From positions 186,001 to 250,000 of the forward strand of contig NZ_FOPS01000001.1 of NCBI RefSeq assembly GCF_900113545.1: 64,000 nt of DNA. Direction: 5' to 3'. Made by a program: the position numbers and the translations under genes. Positions 20,902-29,899 of this stretch are shown here, piece after piece. The notes below the pieces were generated by a model. It ran no database searches. It worked only from the letters and a program-made list of their open reading frames with translations, and was not told the DNA's origin. This DNA is from Neisseria elongata subsp. elongata. GTDB lineage: Bacteria > Pseudomonadota > Gammaproteobacteria > Burkholderiales > Neisseriaceae. Every line of letters starts with the position of its first letter. The first letter of the stretch is position 1.

Positions 20902-21939
20902 ATGCTCCTCCTTCCCCAGCGGTTGCGCCGCCTGTTCGGCCACCCTTTGCGCCTCGGCTGGTTTGACCACCCGACGATGCATGCCTACCGGCCGCCGAAA
21001 CACCCCGACAGCCCAGAACGCGTGGCCGCCGTCGAGGCCGAACTGCGCCGTCAGGGCATCTGGCCGCACCTGTTGCAGATTCAGGGAAAAGAGGCAACCG
21101 ACAGTCAAATCGCACTCGCCCACTCGCGCAGCTACCTCTTCCGGCTGGAAGGTATGCAGCCTCAAACAGGCAAAATACGCCGCATCGACGACGACACCGT
21201 TTTAACCGACAACGCATTGGAAGCCGCCAGAATCGCCGCAGGCACCGTAATAAAAGCCGTCGATTTCGTCTTGGCCGGCAAAATACGTAACGCCTTTTGC
21301 GCCACCCGCCCGCCCGGACATCATGCCAAAAGCAAACAAAGCGGCAGCTTCTGCCTCATCAACCACACGGCCGTTGCCGCCATGCACGCCGTTTCACGGC
21401 ACCACCTGCAACGGGTCGCCGTACTGGATTTCGATGTGCACAGAGGAGACGGCAGCGAAGAAATCCTGCACGGACAACCCAACATCCTGCTGCTGGGCTT
21501 GAGTCAAAACAGGCTGTACCCCTACGATAACCATTCCTTGCCGCAAAACAGCAACTGTTTCAATGCGGCCCTGTCCGAACGCTGCGGCAGCCGCGAATTC
21601 CGCCATACCGTCCGCAACGAATGGCTGCCGCGCCTGCGTGCCTTCAAACCGCAACTGATCCTGCTCTCCGCCGGTTTCGACGCACACCGCGACGACCCCC
21701 TCGGCGACACGCGCCTGCACGAGGCCGACTACGCCTGGCTGACGCATAAAATCATGCAAACCGCCCCGCAATGCGGCGGGAAAATCGTTTCCGTCCTCGA
21801 AGGCGGCTATCACCCGCCCTCGCTGGCCGCCGCCGCCGCCGCCCATTTGTACGTACTCGCCGGACTGGGAAAGCCGCCCTGCGCCGTCGAATATGAGCAG
21901 CTGTTGAAACAGGAAGAAGAGAAAAATCAGGCCGTCTGA
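20902..21939 (+). CDS. Histone deacetylase-like (acetoin utilisation/acetylpolyamine amidohydrolase) protein
   Basis: The 345-residue product is a zinc hydrolase of the arginase/deacetylase fold, acting on acetylated amines such as acetylpolyamines or acetyl-lysine; the substrate here is unknown. It has RPPGHHAK with the catalytic histidine pair, VLDFDVHRGDGSEEI with metal-binding Asp and His, and ILLSAGFDAHRDDPLG with the second metal Asp. The last codons are a DUS: CAG GCC GTC TGA gives Gln-Ala-Val-stop, so the uptake sequence supplies the stop codon. The gene stands alone. Confidence 0.88.
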   Translation: MLLLPQRLRRLFGHPLRLGWFDHPTMHAYRPPKHPDSPERVAAVEAELRRQGIWPHLLQIQGKEATDSQIALAHSRSYLFRLEGMQPQTGKIRRIDDDTVLTDNALEAARIAAGTVIKAVDFVLAGKIRNAFCATRPPGHHAKSKQSGSFCLINHTAVAAMHAVSRHHLQRVAVLDFDVHRGDGSEEILHGQPNILLLGLSQNRLYPYDNHSLPQNSNCFNAALSERCGSREFRHTVRNEWLPRLRAFKPQLILLSAGFDAHRDDPLGDTRLHEADYAWLTHKIMQTAPQCGGKIVSVLEGGYHPPSLAAAAAAHLYVLAGLGKPPCAVEYEQLLKQEEEKNQAV

Positions 21940-21959
21940 AAAAACTTTCAGACGGCCTG
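21928..21959 (+). terminator. DUS pair overlapping the end of the deacetylase gene
   Basis: CAGGCCGTCTGAAA and its reverse complement with a four-base loop. The left arm contains the TGA stop codon of the deacetylase-like gene. Confidence 0.8.
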
Positions 21960-22067
21960 AACAGTCAATATCGGCTATCCGCAACTTCTGCAACCCTCAT
22001 CATTCTGCGAATGCGGCACACTCTATTTGCGGAAAATCCTGCGAACTAGACACAACAACACAGGTAA

Positions 22068-23237
22068 TCAGCGCGCGGGCTGCGGATAAGTGCCTTCCAC
22101 CAATATATTTTTATCCACATCATGCAGATTGCGGTGGCCGGTAAACGCCATCGTAATATCCATTTCGTTATACATAATCTCCAAAGCGCGGCGCACGCCA
22201 TCTTCGCCGTACGCACCCAGTCCGTATAAAAACGCCCTGCCCGTCATAAAGCCGCGCGCGCCCATCGCCCAAGCCTTCAGCATATCCTGCCCGCTGCGGA
22301 TGCCGCTGTCCAGCCACACTTCGGTCCGGCTGCCAACTACCTGTACGATATCAGGCAATGCATGAATAGACGAAGGCGCACCGTCCAACTGACGGCCGCC
22401 GTGATTGGACACCACAATCGCATCCGCCCCGTGTTTGACCGCCAACTCCGCATCTTCAGGTTCCATAATCCCTTTAATAATCAGCTTGCCGCCCCACAAA
22501 TCCTTAATTCGGGCAACATCGTCCCAGCTCAGGCGCGGGTCGAACTGTTCGGAAGTCCACGAAGACAGCGAAGACAAATCGCCGACGTTTTTCGCATGGC
22601 CGACGATATTGCGGAAAGTTCTCCGTTCGGTATGCAACATATTCCAACACCATTCCCATTTCATCGCCAGATTGATGCAGTTTAACAACGTCGGTTTGGG
22701 CGGCGCGGACAAACCGTTTTTAATATCCTTATGGCGTTGTCCCAAAACCTGCAAGTCCGCAGTCAGAATCAACGCCGAGCATTTTGCCGCCTGCGCCCGC
22801 TTAATCAGATTTTCCATAAATTCGCGGTCGCGCATCACATAAAGCTGAAACCAAAACGGCGCGGAAGTATTTTCAGCCACATCTTCAATCGAACAAATCG
22901 ACATCGTGGACAATGAAAACGGCACGCCGAATTTCTCCGCCGCCCGCGCCGCATGGATTTCGCCGTCCGCCCAAGCCATACCGGTAAAACCCGTCGGCGC
23001 GATGGCCAGCGGCATTTTGACATCCTGCCCGATCATCTTGGCCGCCAAAGAACGCCCCTCCATGTCCACCAAAACCTTCTGCCGAAACTGAATCGGGATA
23101 AAATCGGCGGTATTGGCACGGTAAGTGGTTTGCGTCCACGAGCCAGAATCAATGTAGTCGTAAAACATCTTCGGCATTTTGAATTTCGCCACACGGCGCA
23201 AATCCTCAATGCAGGTCATTTTGCTTAAATCACGCAT
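22068..23237 (-). CDS. lldD: L-lactate dehydrogenase (FMN, respiratory)
   Basis: LldD oxidises L-lactate to pyruvate and passes electrons to the quinone pool; it is peripheral on the inner membrane. The 389-residue product belongs to the FMN-dependent alpha-hydroxy acid dehydrogenase family. It has YDYIDSGSW near the N-terminus, PTGFTGMAW for FMN binding, and SNHGGRQLDGAPSSIHALPD, whose His near residue 278 abstracts the substrate proton. GGAAGGAAAAT stands directly before the ATG at 23237, which supports the longer of two possible starts. It is divergent from iscR. Confidence 0.95.
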   Translation of the reverse strand: MRDLSKMTCIEDLRRVAKFKMPKMFYDYIDSGSWTQTTYRANTADFIPIQFRQKVLVDMEGRSLAAKMIGQDVKMPLAIAPTGFTGMAWADGEIHAARAAEKFGVPFSLSTMSICSIEDVAENTSAPFWFQLYVMRDREFMENLIKRAQAAKCSALILTADLQVLGQRHKDIKNGLSAPPKPTLLNCINLAMKWEWCWNMLHTERRTFRNIVGHAKNVGDLSSLSSWTSEQFDPRLSWDDVARIKDLWGGKLIIKGIMEPEDAELAVKHGADAIVVSNHGGRQLDGAPSSIHALPDIVQVVGSRTEVWLDSGIRSGQDMLKAWAMGARGFMTGRAFLYGLGAYGEDGVRRALEIMYNEMDITMAFTGHRNLHDVDKNILVEGTYPQPAR

Positions 23238-23402
23238 ATTTTCCTTCCTTCTTATCGGCTTAAATCCAACCGCCGCAAGCCCCTTTTTCAGACGGCCTCA
23301 CTGCTGCGGTAAAACGTCGCACTCTAACGCAAATCTTCATTACTTGCAAATACATATCATTTTAAATTTTATCTGTATTGACCGCTGTCAAATAAAGCGC
23401 AA

Positions 23403-23427
23403 ATACTTGACTAATTCACTCAACTAT
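23403..23427 (+). promoter_or_regulatory. IscR type 1 operator
   Basis: The 25 bases ATACTTGAC-TAATTCA-CTCAACTAT match the E. coli IscR type 1 consensus ATASYYGACTRWWWYAGTCRRSTAT at 24 of 25 positions. The only mismatch is C for G at position 17. It lies 39 bp before the iscR start, where [2Fe-2S]-IscR would repress its own operon. Confidence 0.85.
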
Positions 23428-23466
23428 CGCAAAATCCACCCCGAAACCATAACAACACCAACCACC

Positions 23467-23910
23467 ATGCGACTGACTACCAAAGGACGTTTCGCCGTAA
23501 CCGCCATGCTCGATTTGGCCATGAATGCCCAAAACGGCGCGGTCAAACTAAACGACATCAGCGAACGTCAAAACATCTCACTATCCTATTTGGAACAGCT
23601 GTTTGGCAAACTCCGCCGGGCCAAACTGGTGGACAGCATACGCGGGCCGGGCGGCGGCTATGTATTAGCTGCAGCAGCCGACGAAATCAGCATTGCCCAA
23701 ATCATCACCGCCGCCGAAGACAGACTGGATGCAACTCTGTGCAGCAGCAAAGCCAACTGCCACAACGGCGCACCCTGCCTGACCCACGACCTGTGGGAAA
23801 ACCTAAACCGCACCATCAACCAATACCTCAGCAGCGTAACCCTGCAAACCGTACTCAATCAAAAAGACCACCACTCGAACAAAATCGTTCATCTGACCCA
23901 TATCAACTGA
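23467..23910 (+). CDS. iscR: Iron-sulfur cluster regulator IscR
   Basis: IscR is an Rrf2-family winged-helix repressor that binds [2Fe-2S] and represses the isc operon when clusters are abundant. The 147-residue product begins [18 protein letters not shown] and has the recognition helix region [15 protein letters not shown]. The cluster ligands C92, C98, C104 and H107 are at the same positions as in E. coli. I start at the ATG at 23467 because the longer open frame upstream runs through the operator. The stop lies 26 bp before iscS, with TAAGAAAGAA as the iscS ribosome site. Confidence 0.97.
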   Translation: MRLTTKGRFAVTAMLDLAMNAQNGAVKLNDISERQNISLSYLEQLFGKLRRAKLVDSIRGPGGGYVLAAAADEISIAQIITAAEDRLDATLCSSKANCHNGAPCLTHDLWENLNRTINQYLSSVTLQTVLNQKDHHSNKIVHLTHIN

Positions 23911-23936
23911 CAAACAACAGTAAGAAAGAACACACC

Positions 23937-25151
23937 ATGACCGTCAAAACCCCCGTTTATCTCGACTACGCCGCCACCACCCCCGTTGACAAACGCGTTG
24001 CCGAAAAAATGATTCCCTACTTAACCGAAACCTTCGGCAACCCCGCTTCCAACAGCCATGCATTCGGCTGGACAGCGGAAGAGGCCGTCGAAAAAGCCCG
24101 CGCCGACATCGCCGCCCTGATTAACGCCGATCCAAAAGAAATCGTCTTCACCAGCGGCGCGACCGAGTCCGACAACCTCGCCATCAAAGGCGCGGCAAAC
24201 TTCTACAAAACCAAAGGCAAACACCTCATCACCGTCAAAACCGAACACAAAGCTGTGCTCGACACCATGCGCGAACTCGAACGCCAAGGTTTCGAAGTAA
24301 CCTATCTCGGCGTGCAGGAAAACGGTTTAATCGATTTGGAAGAACTCAAAGCCGCCATCCGCGACGACACCATCCTGATTTCCGTGATGTGGGTGAACAA
24401 CGAAATCGGCGTAGTGCAAGACATTCCCGCCATCGGCGAAATCTGCCGCGAACGAAAAATCATCTTCCACGTCGATGCCGCCCAAGCCTGCGGCAAAGTG
24501 CCTGTTGACGTGGAAGCCGCCAAAATCGACCTGCTGTCCATGTCCGGCCACAAAGTGTACGGCCCCAAAGGCATCGGCGCACTGTACGTCCGCCGCAAAC
24601 CCCGCGTCCGCCTCGAAGCCCAAATGCACGGTGGCGGCCACGAACGCGGCTTCCGCAGCGGCACCCTGCCGACCCACCAAATCGTCGGCATGGGCGAAGC
24701 CTTCCGCATCGCCAAAGAAGAACTCGAGCAAGACATGGCGCACTACCGCAAACTGCGCGACATCTTCCTCAAAGGCATCGAAGGCATCGAAGAAGTCTAT
24801 ATCAACGGCGACCTCGAACACCGCGCCCCGAACAACCTGAACGTCAGCTTCAATTTCGTCGAAGGCGAAAGCCTGATTATGGCGGTGAAAGAACTCGCCG
24901 TATCCAGCGGCTCCGCCTGCACCTCCGCCTCGCTCGAACCCAGCTACGTCCTGCGTGCGCTCGGCCGCAACGACGAACTGGCACACTCATCCCTGCGCAT
25001 TACCTTCGGCCGCATGACCACGGAAGAAGAAGTGCAATTCGCCGCCGAACTGATCAAATCCAAAATCGGCAAACTGCGCGAACTGTCTCCGCTGTGGGAA
25101 ATGTTCAAAGACGGGATTGATTTGAACTCGATTGAATGGGCGGCGCATTAA
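23937..25151 (+). CDS. iscS: Cysteine desulfurase IscS
   Basis: IscS removes sulfur from cysteine as a persulfide and gives it to IscU, and also to tRNA thiolation through MnmA. The 404-residue product has the exact E. coli length, beginning [20 protein letters not shown] lysine K206 is in [10 protein letters not shown] and the active-site loop cysteine C328 is in [14 protein letters not shown]. It is the second gene of the isc operon. A larger open frame begins inside iscR but has no support before the ATG at 23937. Confidence 0.98.
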   Translation: MTVKTPVYLDYAATTPVDKRVAEKMIPYLTETFGNPASNSHAFGWTAEEAVEKARADIAALINADPKEIVFTSGATESDNLAIKGAANFYKTKGKHLITVKTEHKAVLDTMRELERQGFEVTYLGVQENGLIDLEELKAAIRDDTILISVMWVNNEIGVVQDIPAIGEICRERKIIFHVDAAQACGKVPVDVEAAKIDLLSMSGHKVYGPKGIGALYVRRKPRVRLEAQMHGGGHERGFRSGTLPTHQIVGMGEAFRIAKEELEQDMAHYRKLRDIFLKGIEGIEEVYINGDLEHRAPNNLNVSFNFVEGESLIMAVKELAVSSGSACTSASLEPSYVLRALGRNDELAHSSLRITFGRMTTEEEVQFAAELIKSKIGKLRELSPLWEMFKDGIDLNSIEWAAH

Positions 25152-25193
25152 AAGCAGCTTGCACTCAAAAAACCATCACGAAAGGAATAAATT

Positions 25194-25586
25194 ATGCTGG
25201 GTTGGTGGATAAGCGTTTTCAGCGATGCAGACAGGCAAGAGCCACATCTCATCGCCTCGTGGGAGTGCGGCGTTTCCGGTTCGGACTGGCTGGATGAACT
25301 TTGCAAAGAAGGGCGAGCCACGCAGACCGAGAACAAAGGCGGCTATCCAGATGTTTACCAAACGCAGGCGCGGCACGTCGCCTCGTGGCTGCTAGGCGGT
25401 AAAATCTCGCCGCAGGGCAATGCGCCGCATGGAAACTTCACGCCTGTTTTTATGGAAGACGACAAGGGCGAAACCGTGCTGATGAAGTCGTACGGCTATC
25501 GTCCTTTGAAACTGCATCGTCCTGAATTACTGCGCACATTGCCGCCCGAAGCGGTTTTGACGATACAGGTATTTGATTTGAGCTAA
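25194..25586 (+). CDS. Unknown protein in the isc operon
   Basis: The 130-residue soluble product begins MLGWWISVFSDADRQEPH, has two cysteines (WECGVSG, DELCKEG) and no signal peptide or membrane segment. It is rich in tryptophan and acidic residues, with a basic patch HRPELLRTLPPEA near the end. AAAGGAATAAATT precedes the ATG. It lies 42 bp after iscS, in the same direction and before iscU, so it is probably cotranscribed with the cluster-assembly genes. I recognise no family. A muc-type DUS pair follows it. Confidence 0.75.
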   Translation: MLGWWISVFSDADRQEPHLIASWECGVSGSDWLDELCKEGRATQTENKGGYPDVYQTQARHVASWLLGGKISPQGNAPHGNFTPVFMEDDKGETVLMKSYGYRPLKLHRPELLRTLPPEAVLTIQVFDLS

Positions 25587-25622
25587 AGCATCCGTTTTCA
25601 GCAACCTACCTATAAATAAAAA

Positions 25623-25662
25623 AGGTCGTCTGAAAATCCCCAAAGGCCTTTTCAGACGACCT
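25623..25662 (+). terminator. Inverted pair of muc-type DUS
   Basis: Two exact copies of AGGTCGTCTGAA (the N. mucosa dialect) face each other across 12 bases. The pair lies between the unknown gene and the small acidic peptide gene, and may partly separate their expression. Confidence 0.75.
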
Positions 25663-25697
25663 AAAAGCCACCACATTAAAATCAAGGATACAAAACC

Positions 25698-25826
25698 ATG
25701 AACGAACAAGATTTAGATTTGGACAATCTCGACAACCTGCTTGAAGATTTTGACGGCGTTACCGTGGAAGGCGGCGTCGATTCGGAAAACGACGACGGCT
25801 GCGAAGGCGGTGCGTGCAAAATCTAA
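25698..25826 (+). CDS. Small acidic cysteine-containing peptide
   Basis: A 42-residue frame starts at ATG 25698 after TCAAGGATACAAAACC. It is strongly acidic (MNEQDLDLDNLDNLLEDFDG) and ends with the C-x4-C motif CEGGACKI. Asp and Glu dominate, Leu residues repeat at three- to four-residue spacing in the first half, and no membrane segment exists. It sits 68 bp before iscU in the isc operon, with a DUS in the gap. Clean codon use and position argue that it is expressed. It is not IscX, which is encoded at 32944. A metal- or cluster-handling role is a guess. Confidence 0.6.
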   Translation: MNEQDLDLDNLDNLLEDFDGVTVEGGVDSENDDGCEGGACKI

Positions 25827-25894
25827 ACTTCAGGCCGTCTGAAAATCGGCAAACAAACCACTGAAACTATCAAAAACATTAAGGAAACCACATC

Positions 25895-26281
25895 ATGGCA
25901 TACAGCGATAAAGTAATCGACCACTATGAAAACCCCCGCAACGTCGGCACGTTCGACAAAAACGACGAATCCGTCGGCACCGGCATGGTCGGCGCGCCCG
26001 CCTGCGGCGACGTGATGCGCCTGCAAATCAAAGTGAACGACGAGGGCATCATCGAAGATGCGAAATTTAAAACTTACGGCTGCGGTTCCGCCATCGCTTC
26101 GTCTTCACTTGTTACCGAATTGCTGAAAGGCAAGAGTTTGGATGAAGCCATGGCAATTAAAAACAGCGAAATCGCCGAAGAATTGGAATTGCCGCCGGTA
26201 AAAATCCACTGTTCGATTTTGGCCGAAGACGCAGTTAAAGCCGCCGTATCCGACTACCGCAAAAAACGCGAAACAGCCTGA
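25895..26281 (+). CDS. iscU: Iron-sulfur scaffold protein IscU
   Basis: IscU is the scaffold on which [2Fe-2S] clusters form from IscS sulfur and are passed on by HscA/HscB. The 128-residue product has the three cluster cysteines: C37 in GAPACGDVM with the nearby Asp, the second in KTYGCGSAIASSS, and the third in KIHCSILAED. The LPPVK sequence just before the third cysteine is the HscA recognition motif. TTAAGGAAACCACATC precedes the ATG. Length matches E. coli. Confidence 0.98.
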   Translation: MAYSDKVIDHYENPRNVGTFDKNDESVGTGMVGAPACGDVMRLQIKVNDEGIIEDAKFKTYGCGSAIASSSLVTELLKGKSLDEAMAIKNSEIAEELELPPVKIHCSILAEDAVKAAVSDYRKKRETA

Positions 26282-26286
26282 TGGCG

Positions 26287-26324
26287 TTTTCAGACGGCCT
26301 GCTATCCGAGAGGCCGTCTGAAAA
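26287..26324. repeat. Inverted DUS pair within the isc operon
   Basis: TTTTCAGACGGCCT and AGGCCGTCTGAAAA flank ten bases directly after iscU. It may attenuate transcription into the genes behind. Confidence 0.65.
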
Positions 26325-26422
26325 ACAAAATGCCGCACCCAAACAGCCCGCCCTCCAAACGAAACAGGCCGGCAAACCATCAAGAAACTAAGGCGACAAC
26401 CGCACGGCAAAGAAAGAAACCC

Positions 26423-26671
26423 ATGCCCTTTACCGAAGAACAAACCCAATCGTTGCTTGCCGTCAAAGGCATAGGCAAAACCGTATTGCAACGTTTGCAG
26501 CAAATGGGCTTGGATGACGTAGCCAAACTTGCGGCAGCCGATGCAGACACCGTTTTACAGCACGGCGCGGCACTGACCGGCTCAACCTGCTGGAAAAACA
26601 GCCCGCAGGCCAAAGCCGCCGTAAACGCCGCAATCCAATGGGCTCGCCAAAACCTTTCAGACGGCCTTTAA
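26423..26671 (+). CDS. Helix-hairpin-helix domain protein in the isc operon
   Basis: The 82-residue product begins [20 protein letters not shown]. The [19 protein letters not shown] stretch is a helix-hairpin-helix of the kind that binds DNA without sequence preference, followed by [14 protein letters not shown]. One cysteine occurs (STCWKNSP). I chose the ATG at 26423 after AAAGAAAGAAACCC. The larger frame from 26330 runs through proline-rich noncoding DNA. The last residues (LSDGL) are encoded by a DUS. It lies between iscU and iscA. Function is unknown. Confidence 0.75.
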   Translation: MPFTEEQTQSLLAVKGIGKTVLQRLQQMGLDDVAKLAAADADTVLQHGAALTGSTCWKNSPQAKAAVNAAIQWARQNLSDGL

Positions 26672-26693
26672 AAGTAAATCAGGCCGTCTGAAA
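26655..26693. repeat. DUS pair overlapping the end of the HhH gene
   Basis: TTTCAGACGGCCT is inside the coding end of the HhH gene, and its reverse complement follows 13 bases later, before iscA. Confidence 0.65.
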
Positions 26694-26723
26694 CCCGTTT
26701 CCACTCGAAAACAAAGGAAAAAC

Positions 26724-27044
26724 ATGATTACCCTCACAGAAAACGCCGCCAACCACATCAAAAACTTCCTTGAAAAACGCGGCAAAGGCTTAGGCGTTCG
26801 CTTGGGCGTGAAAACCAGCGGCTGCTCCGGCATGGCTTATAATCTCGAATTTGTCGATGAAGCCGACCCCGAAGACTTGGTATTCGAACAAAACGGCGCA
26901 AAAGTCTACATCGACCCGAAAAGCCTGGTGTATCTCGACGGCACGCAAATGGACTACACCAAAGAAGGTTTACAGGAAGGTTTCAAATTCGAAAACCCCA
27001 ACGTCAAAGATTCATGCGGCTGCGGAGAAAGCTTCCACGTTTGA
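26724..27044 (+). CDS. iscA: A-type iron-sulfur carrier IscA
   Basis: IscA is an A-type carrier that receives iron or clusters and helps to mature [4Fe-4S] proteins. The 106-residue product has the family's three cysteines, in [12 protein letters not shown] and in the C-terminal DSCGCGESF. The opening [15 protein letters not shown] is typical. AAAGGAAAAAC precedes the ATG. Its 3' end overlaps the convergent arfA frame by 33 bp, and the hairpin within arfA lies just beyond its stop. Confidence 0.97.
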   Translation: MITLTENAANHIKNFLEKRGKGLGVRLGVKTSGCSGMAYNLEFVDEADPEDLVFEQNGAKVYIDPKSLVYLDGTQMDYTKEGLQEGFKFENPNVKDSCGCGESFHV

Positions 27045-27242
27045 CATCCGTCGGGAAGCGGGCAACAAAAAAGACGGGACAGTATCAAAACCGTCCCGCC
27101 ATTTTTTCGCTTCCTGCCTGTTGTAACTGCCTTTGCCTTTCCGTTTGCGCTCTACCTTGTGGCGGAACAAATTGGATTTAACCAAAGCCTTCAACGCATT
27201 ATCGCGGATTTTGCCCTTATTGAGCTGAACCTTGCCGGCCAT
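27012..27242 (-). CDS. arfA: Alternative ribosome-rescue factor ArfA
   Basis: ArfA recruits RF2 to free ribosomes stalled on nonstop mRNA when tmRNA is limiting. The full frame has 76 residues. The first 55 or so carry the conserved core: N-terminal [20 protein letters not shown] and [19 protein letters not shown] hairpin followed by a T-run lies inside the coding sequence (27073-27100), so most transcripts would end or be cut there and make a truncated, stable ArfA. The last 15-20 residues after it overlap iscA and look unselected. The ATG at 27242 follows AAAGGACTGGCAG. Confidence 0.9.
   Translation of the reverse strand: MAGKVQLNKGKIRDNALKALVKSNLFRHKVERKRKGKGSYNRQEAKKWRDGFDTVPSFLLPASRRMSNVEAFSAAA
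27073..27100. terminator. Hairpin inside arfA, also terminator of iscA
   Basis: CGGGAC (27075-27080) pairs with GTCCCG (27093-27098) around a 12-base loop. T-runs lie on both sides (TCTTTTTTG on the minus strand, CCATTTTTTCGC on the plus strand), so it can terminate in both directions: within arfA, and after iscA. Confidence 0.8.
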
Positions 27243-27308
27243 CTGCCAGTCCTTTCATATTAAAACAAAGCGGCGGATTATAGCCAAAACAAAAAAACGT
27301 AACAAGCT

Positions 27309-27441
27309 GATGTTTCAACAAAAAGGCCGCATATGAGGCACAGCCCCATGTACAGCCCTGCCGGAAACGCCGACACCCCTCCCGAACGAACCCTGCCCTA
27401 CCGTCACTAAAGATGGAGTTTCAAGCATTAAGGAAATTTCG
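27309..27441 (+). repeat. REP2/CREN-like leader upstream of hscB
   Basis: About 130 bp from ATGTTTCAACAAAAAGGCCG to TTAAGGAAATTTCG, ending at the hscB start codon, align with the leader of iscX at 32808-32943. Shared blocks are the 5' GGCCGCATAT-AGGC-CAGCCC region and the 3' GATGG-GTTTCAA-CGTTAAGGAAATT block, which supplies the ribosome site. The layout fits the REP2 repeats of N. meningitidis, which lie directly before genes induced on host cell contact. Confidence 0.6.
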
Positions 27442-27942
27442 ATGAACCAACACTTTACCCTGTTCGGCCTGCCCGAAACCTTCCAAATCGACGAAAACGC
27501 GTTTGAAACCCGCTACCGCGCACTGGCGGCCAACTGCCATCCCGACAAATTTGCCTCAGCATCGGCTTTCGAACAAAAACAGGCCGTGATGATGGCTGCC
27601 GCCGTAAACGAAGCCTACCGCATCCTGAAAAACCCCATCGACCGCGCCGCCAGCCTGCTCATGACGCAAAACATCGATGCCGACGCCCCCGAACACACCG
27701 CCTTTGCCCCCGAATTCCTGATGCAGCAGATGGAATGGCGCGAAACGCTGGCCGAAGCCCGTGCGGCAGGCGACACCGCCGCCCTGAATGCCTTGGAGCG
27801 CCAAGTATCTGCGGAGCAAACCGCCCTATACGGCCAACTGGCTGCCGCCTTCGATGCGCAACAATATCAAACTGCCGCCCAACTCGTGCGACAAGGCCGT
27901 TTTCTCAATAAAATGCGGCAGGAAATCGAAAACGCCGTTTAA
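27442..27942 (+). CDS. hscB: Fe-S co-chaperone HscB
   Basis: HscB is a J-domain protein that brings IscU to the Hsp70 HscA and stimulates its ATPase. The 166-residue product begins [17 protein letters not shown], has the HPD motif in NCHPDKFAS near residue 34 and the C-terminal three-helix IscU-binding domain. The ribosome site AAGGAAATTTCG is supplied by the repeat leader. hscA follows after 41 bp. With the arfA interruption, hscB-hscA form a second isc transcription unit. Confidence 0.95.
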   Translation: MNQHFTLFGLPETFQIDENAFETRYRALAANCHPDKFASASAFEQKQAVMMAAAVNEAYRILKNPIDRAASLLMTQNIDADAPEHTAFAPEFLMQQMEWRETLAEARAAGDTAALNALERQVSAEQTALYGQLAAAFDAQQYQTAAQLVRQGRFLNKMRQEIENAV

Positions 27943-27983
27943 ACCGAATCCGCCCCAAACCCCGAATACATAAAGAACACATC

Positions 27984-29837
27984 ATGGCACTACTCCAAAT
28001 CGCCGAACCCGGCAAATCCGCCGCCCCCCACCAACACCGCCTCGCCGTCGGCATAGACTTGGGCACAACCAACAGCCTGGTTGCCACCGTCAAAAGCGGC
28101 AGCGCAACCTGCCTGAAAGACGAGCATGGGCACACCGCCCTGCCCTCCGTCGTCCGCTACCTTTCAGACGGCCTGGTCATCGGCGGCGAAGCCCTGGGCG
28201 CGCAAAAAGCCGATCCGCAAAACACCGTCAGTTCGGCCAAACGCCTGATCGGGCGCAAACTCGAAGACATCGACACCGCCCACCTGCCCTACCGCTTCGG
28301 CAACGGCGGAAACATCATCGAAATCAACACGCGGCAAGGTGCGAAAACCCCGATAGACGTCTCTGCCGACATCCTGCGCCACCTGAAAGAACGCGCCGAA
28401 GCCAACTTGGGCGGCACGCTTGTCGGCGCGGTCATCACCGTTCCCGCCTATTTCGACGAAGCCCAACGCCAAGCCACCAAAGACGCGGCACGGCTGGCGG
28501 GCATCAACGTCCTGCGCCTGCTGAACGAACCCACTGCCGCCGCCATCGCCTACGGACTGGACAACGGTGCGGAAGGCACGTTTGTCGTTTACGACTTGGG
28601 CGGCGGCACGCTGGACGTATCCGTACTCGAACTGAGCAAAGGCCTGTTTGCCGTCAAATCCACCAACGGCAACAGCGCGCTGGGCGGCGACGACTTCGAC
28701 CACCGCCTGTTCTGCCACCTGCTCGAACAAAACAAACTCTCCGCCCTGAACGAACAAGACAGCCAAAACCTGCTCGCCCTGTCGCGCCGCGCCAAAGAAC
28801 AACTCACCGACCGCGAACAAACCACGGTCGAAACCACTCTTTCAGACGGCCGCAGCATCAGCACCGTCATCACCCGACAGGAATTTCAAAACCTGACCCG
28901 CCAACTCGTCCAAAAAACCATAGAGCCCGTCAAACAGGCACTCAAAGACGCGGGCGTATCCAAAGCCGACATCAAAGGCGTGATTATGGTCGGCGGCTCG
29001 ACCCGTATGCCCCACATCCAACAAGCCGTCGCCACCTATTTCGGCCAAACCCCGCTCAACAACCTCAACCCCGACCAAGTCGTCGCACTGGGCGCGGCCA
29101 TGCAGGCCGACATACTCGCCGGCAACAAAAACAGCGGCGACTGGCTGCTCTTGGACGTAACCCCGCTGTCGCTCGGACTCGAAACCTACGGCGGGCTGGC
29201 CGAAAAAATCATACCGCGCAACACCACCATCCCCACCGCCCGCGCACAAGAATTCACCACCTTCAAAGACGGCCAAACCGCGATGACCATCCACGTCGTC
29301 CAAGGCGAACGCGAACTCATCGCCGACTGCCGCAGCCTGGCCAAATTCACCCTGCGCGGCATCCCGCCCATGAGTGCGGGCGCGGCGCGTATCCGCGTAA
29401 CCTTCCAAGTCGATGCCGACGGTCTGCTGTCCGTATCCGCGCAGGAGCAAACCACCGGCGTGCAGGCGCAAATCGAAGTCAAACCGTCCTACGGCCTGGA
29501 CGACCAAACCATCACCCGAATGCTCAAAGACAGCATGGCCAACGCCGCCGAAGACATGGCCGCCCGCGCCCGTGCCGAAGCCCTGGTTGAAGCCGAAAGC
29601 ATCACCGCCGCCGTAACCGCCGCACTCGAACTGGACGGCGACTTGCTGGACGAGAACGAACAAGCCGATATACGCGGCTGCATCGCCGAACTGCAAAGCC
29701 GTCTGAAAGAAGGCACGGCTGAAGACATCCGCGCCGCCGTCGCTAAACTGGGACAAAGCACCGACAACTTCGCTGCCAAACGCATGAACCGCACCATACA
29801 GCGCGCGCTGACAGGGCAGAATGTAGATAACATTTGA
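27984..29837 (+). CDS. hscA: Fe-S protein maturation Hsp70 HscA
   Basis: HscA is the specialised Hsp70 that binds the LPPVK motif of IscU and drives cluster release. The 617-residue product has the Hsp70 ATPase signatures [14 protein letters not shown] (near residue 23), [16 protein letters not shown] and [10 protein letters not shown], followed by the substrate domain ([16 protein letters not shown]) and the helical lid. It is close in length to E. coli HscA (616). Two DUS copies are translated in frame (YLSDGL and LSDGRS). A DUS-pair terminator follows. Confidence 0.96.
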   Translation: MALLQIAEPGKSAAPHQHRLAVGIDLGTTNSLVATVKSGSATCLKDEHGHTALPSVVRYLSDGLVIGGEALGAQKADPQNTVSSAKRLIGRKLEDIDTAHLPYRFGNGGNIIEINTRQGAKTPIDVSADILRHLKERAEANLGGTLVGAVITVPAYFDEAQRQATKDAARLAGINVLRLLNEPTAAAIAYGLDNGAEGTFVVYDLGGGTLDVSVLELSKGLFAVKSTNGNSALGGDDFDHRLFCHLLEQNKLSALNEQDSQNLLALSRRAKEQLTDREQTTVETTLSDGRSISTVITRQEFQNLTRQLVQKTIEPVKQALKDAGVSKADIKGVIMVGGSTRMPHIQQAVATYFGQTPLNNLNPDQVVALGAAMQADILAGNKNSGDWLLLDVTPLSLGLETYGGLAEKIIPRNTTIPTARAQEFTTFKDGQTAMTIHVVQGERELIADCRSLAKFTLRGIPPMSAGAARIRVTFQVDADGLLSVSAQEQTTGVQAQIEVKPSYGLDDQTITRMLKDSMANAAEDMAARARAEALVEAESITAAVTAALELDGDLLDENEQADIRGCIAELQSRLKEGTAEDIRAAVAKLGQSTDNFAAKRMNRTIQRALTGQNVDNI

Positions 29838-29848
29838 CGCTAAAAGGT

Positions 29849-29884
29849 TTCAGACGGCCTATACAACGAAATAGGCCGTCTGAA
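29849..29884 (+). terminator. DUS pair after hscA
   Basis: TTCAGACGGCCTAT and ATAGGCCGTCTGAA flank eight bases, 11 bp beyond the hscA stop. It separates hscA from the low-GC island. Confidence 0.75.
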
Positions 29885-29899
29885 GATAGCGTCTGTAAA

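Noticed and set aside
29834-29899. TTG at 29834 as the start of a 63-residue protein before the immunity-like gene
   Set aside because: The first 20 codons read through the hscA end and a DUS-pair terminator. Only the last 41 residues have a foreign protein character, without a start.
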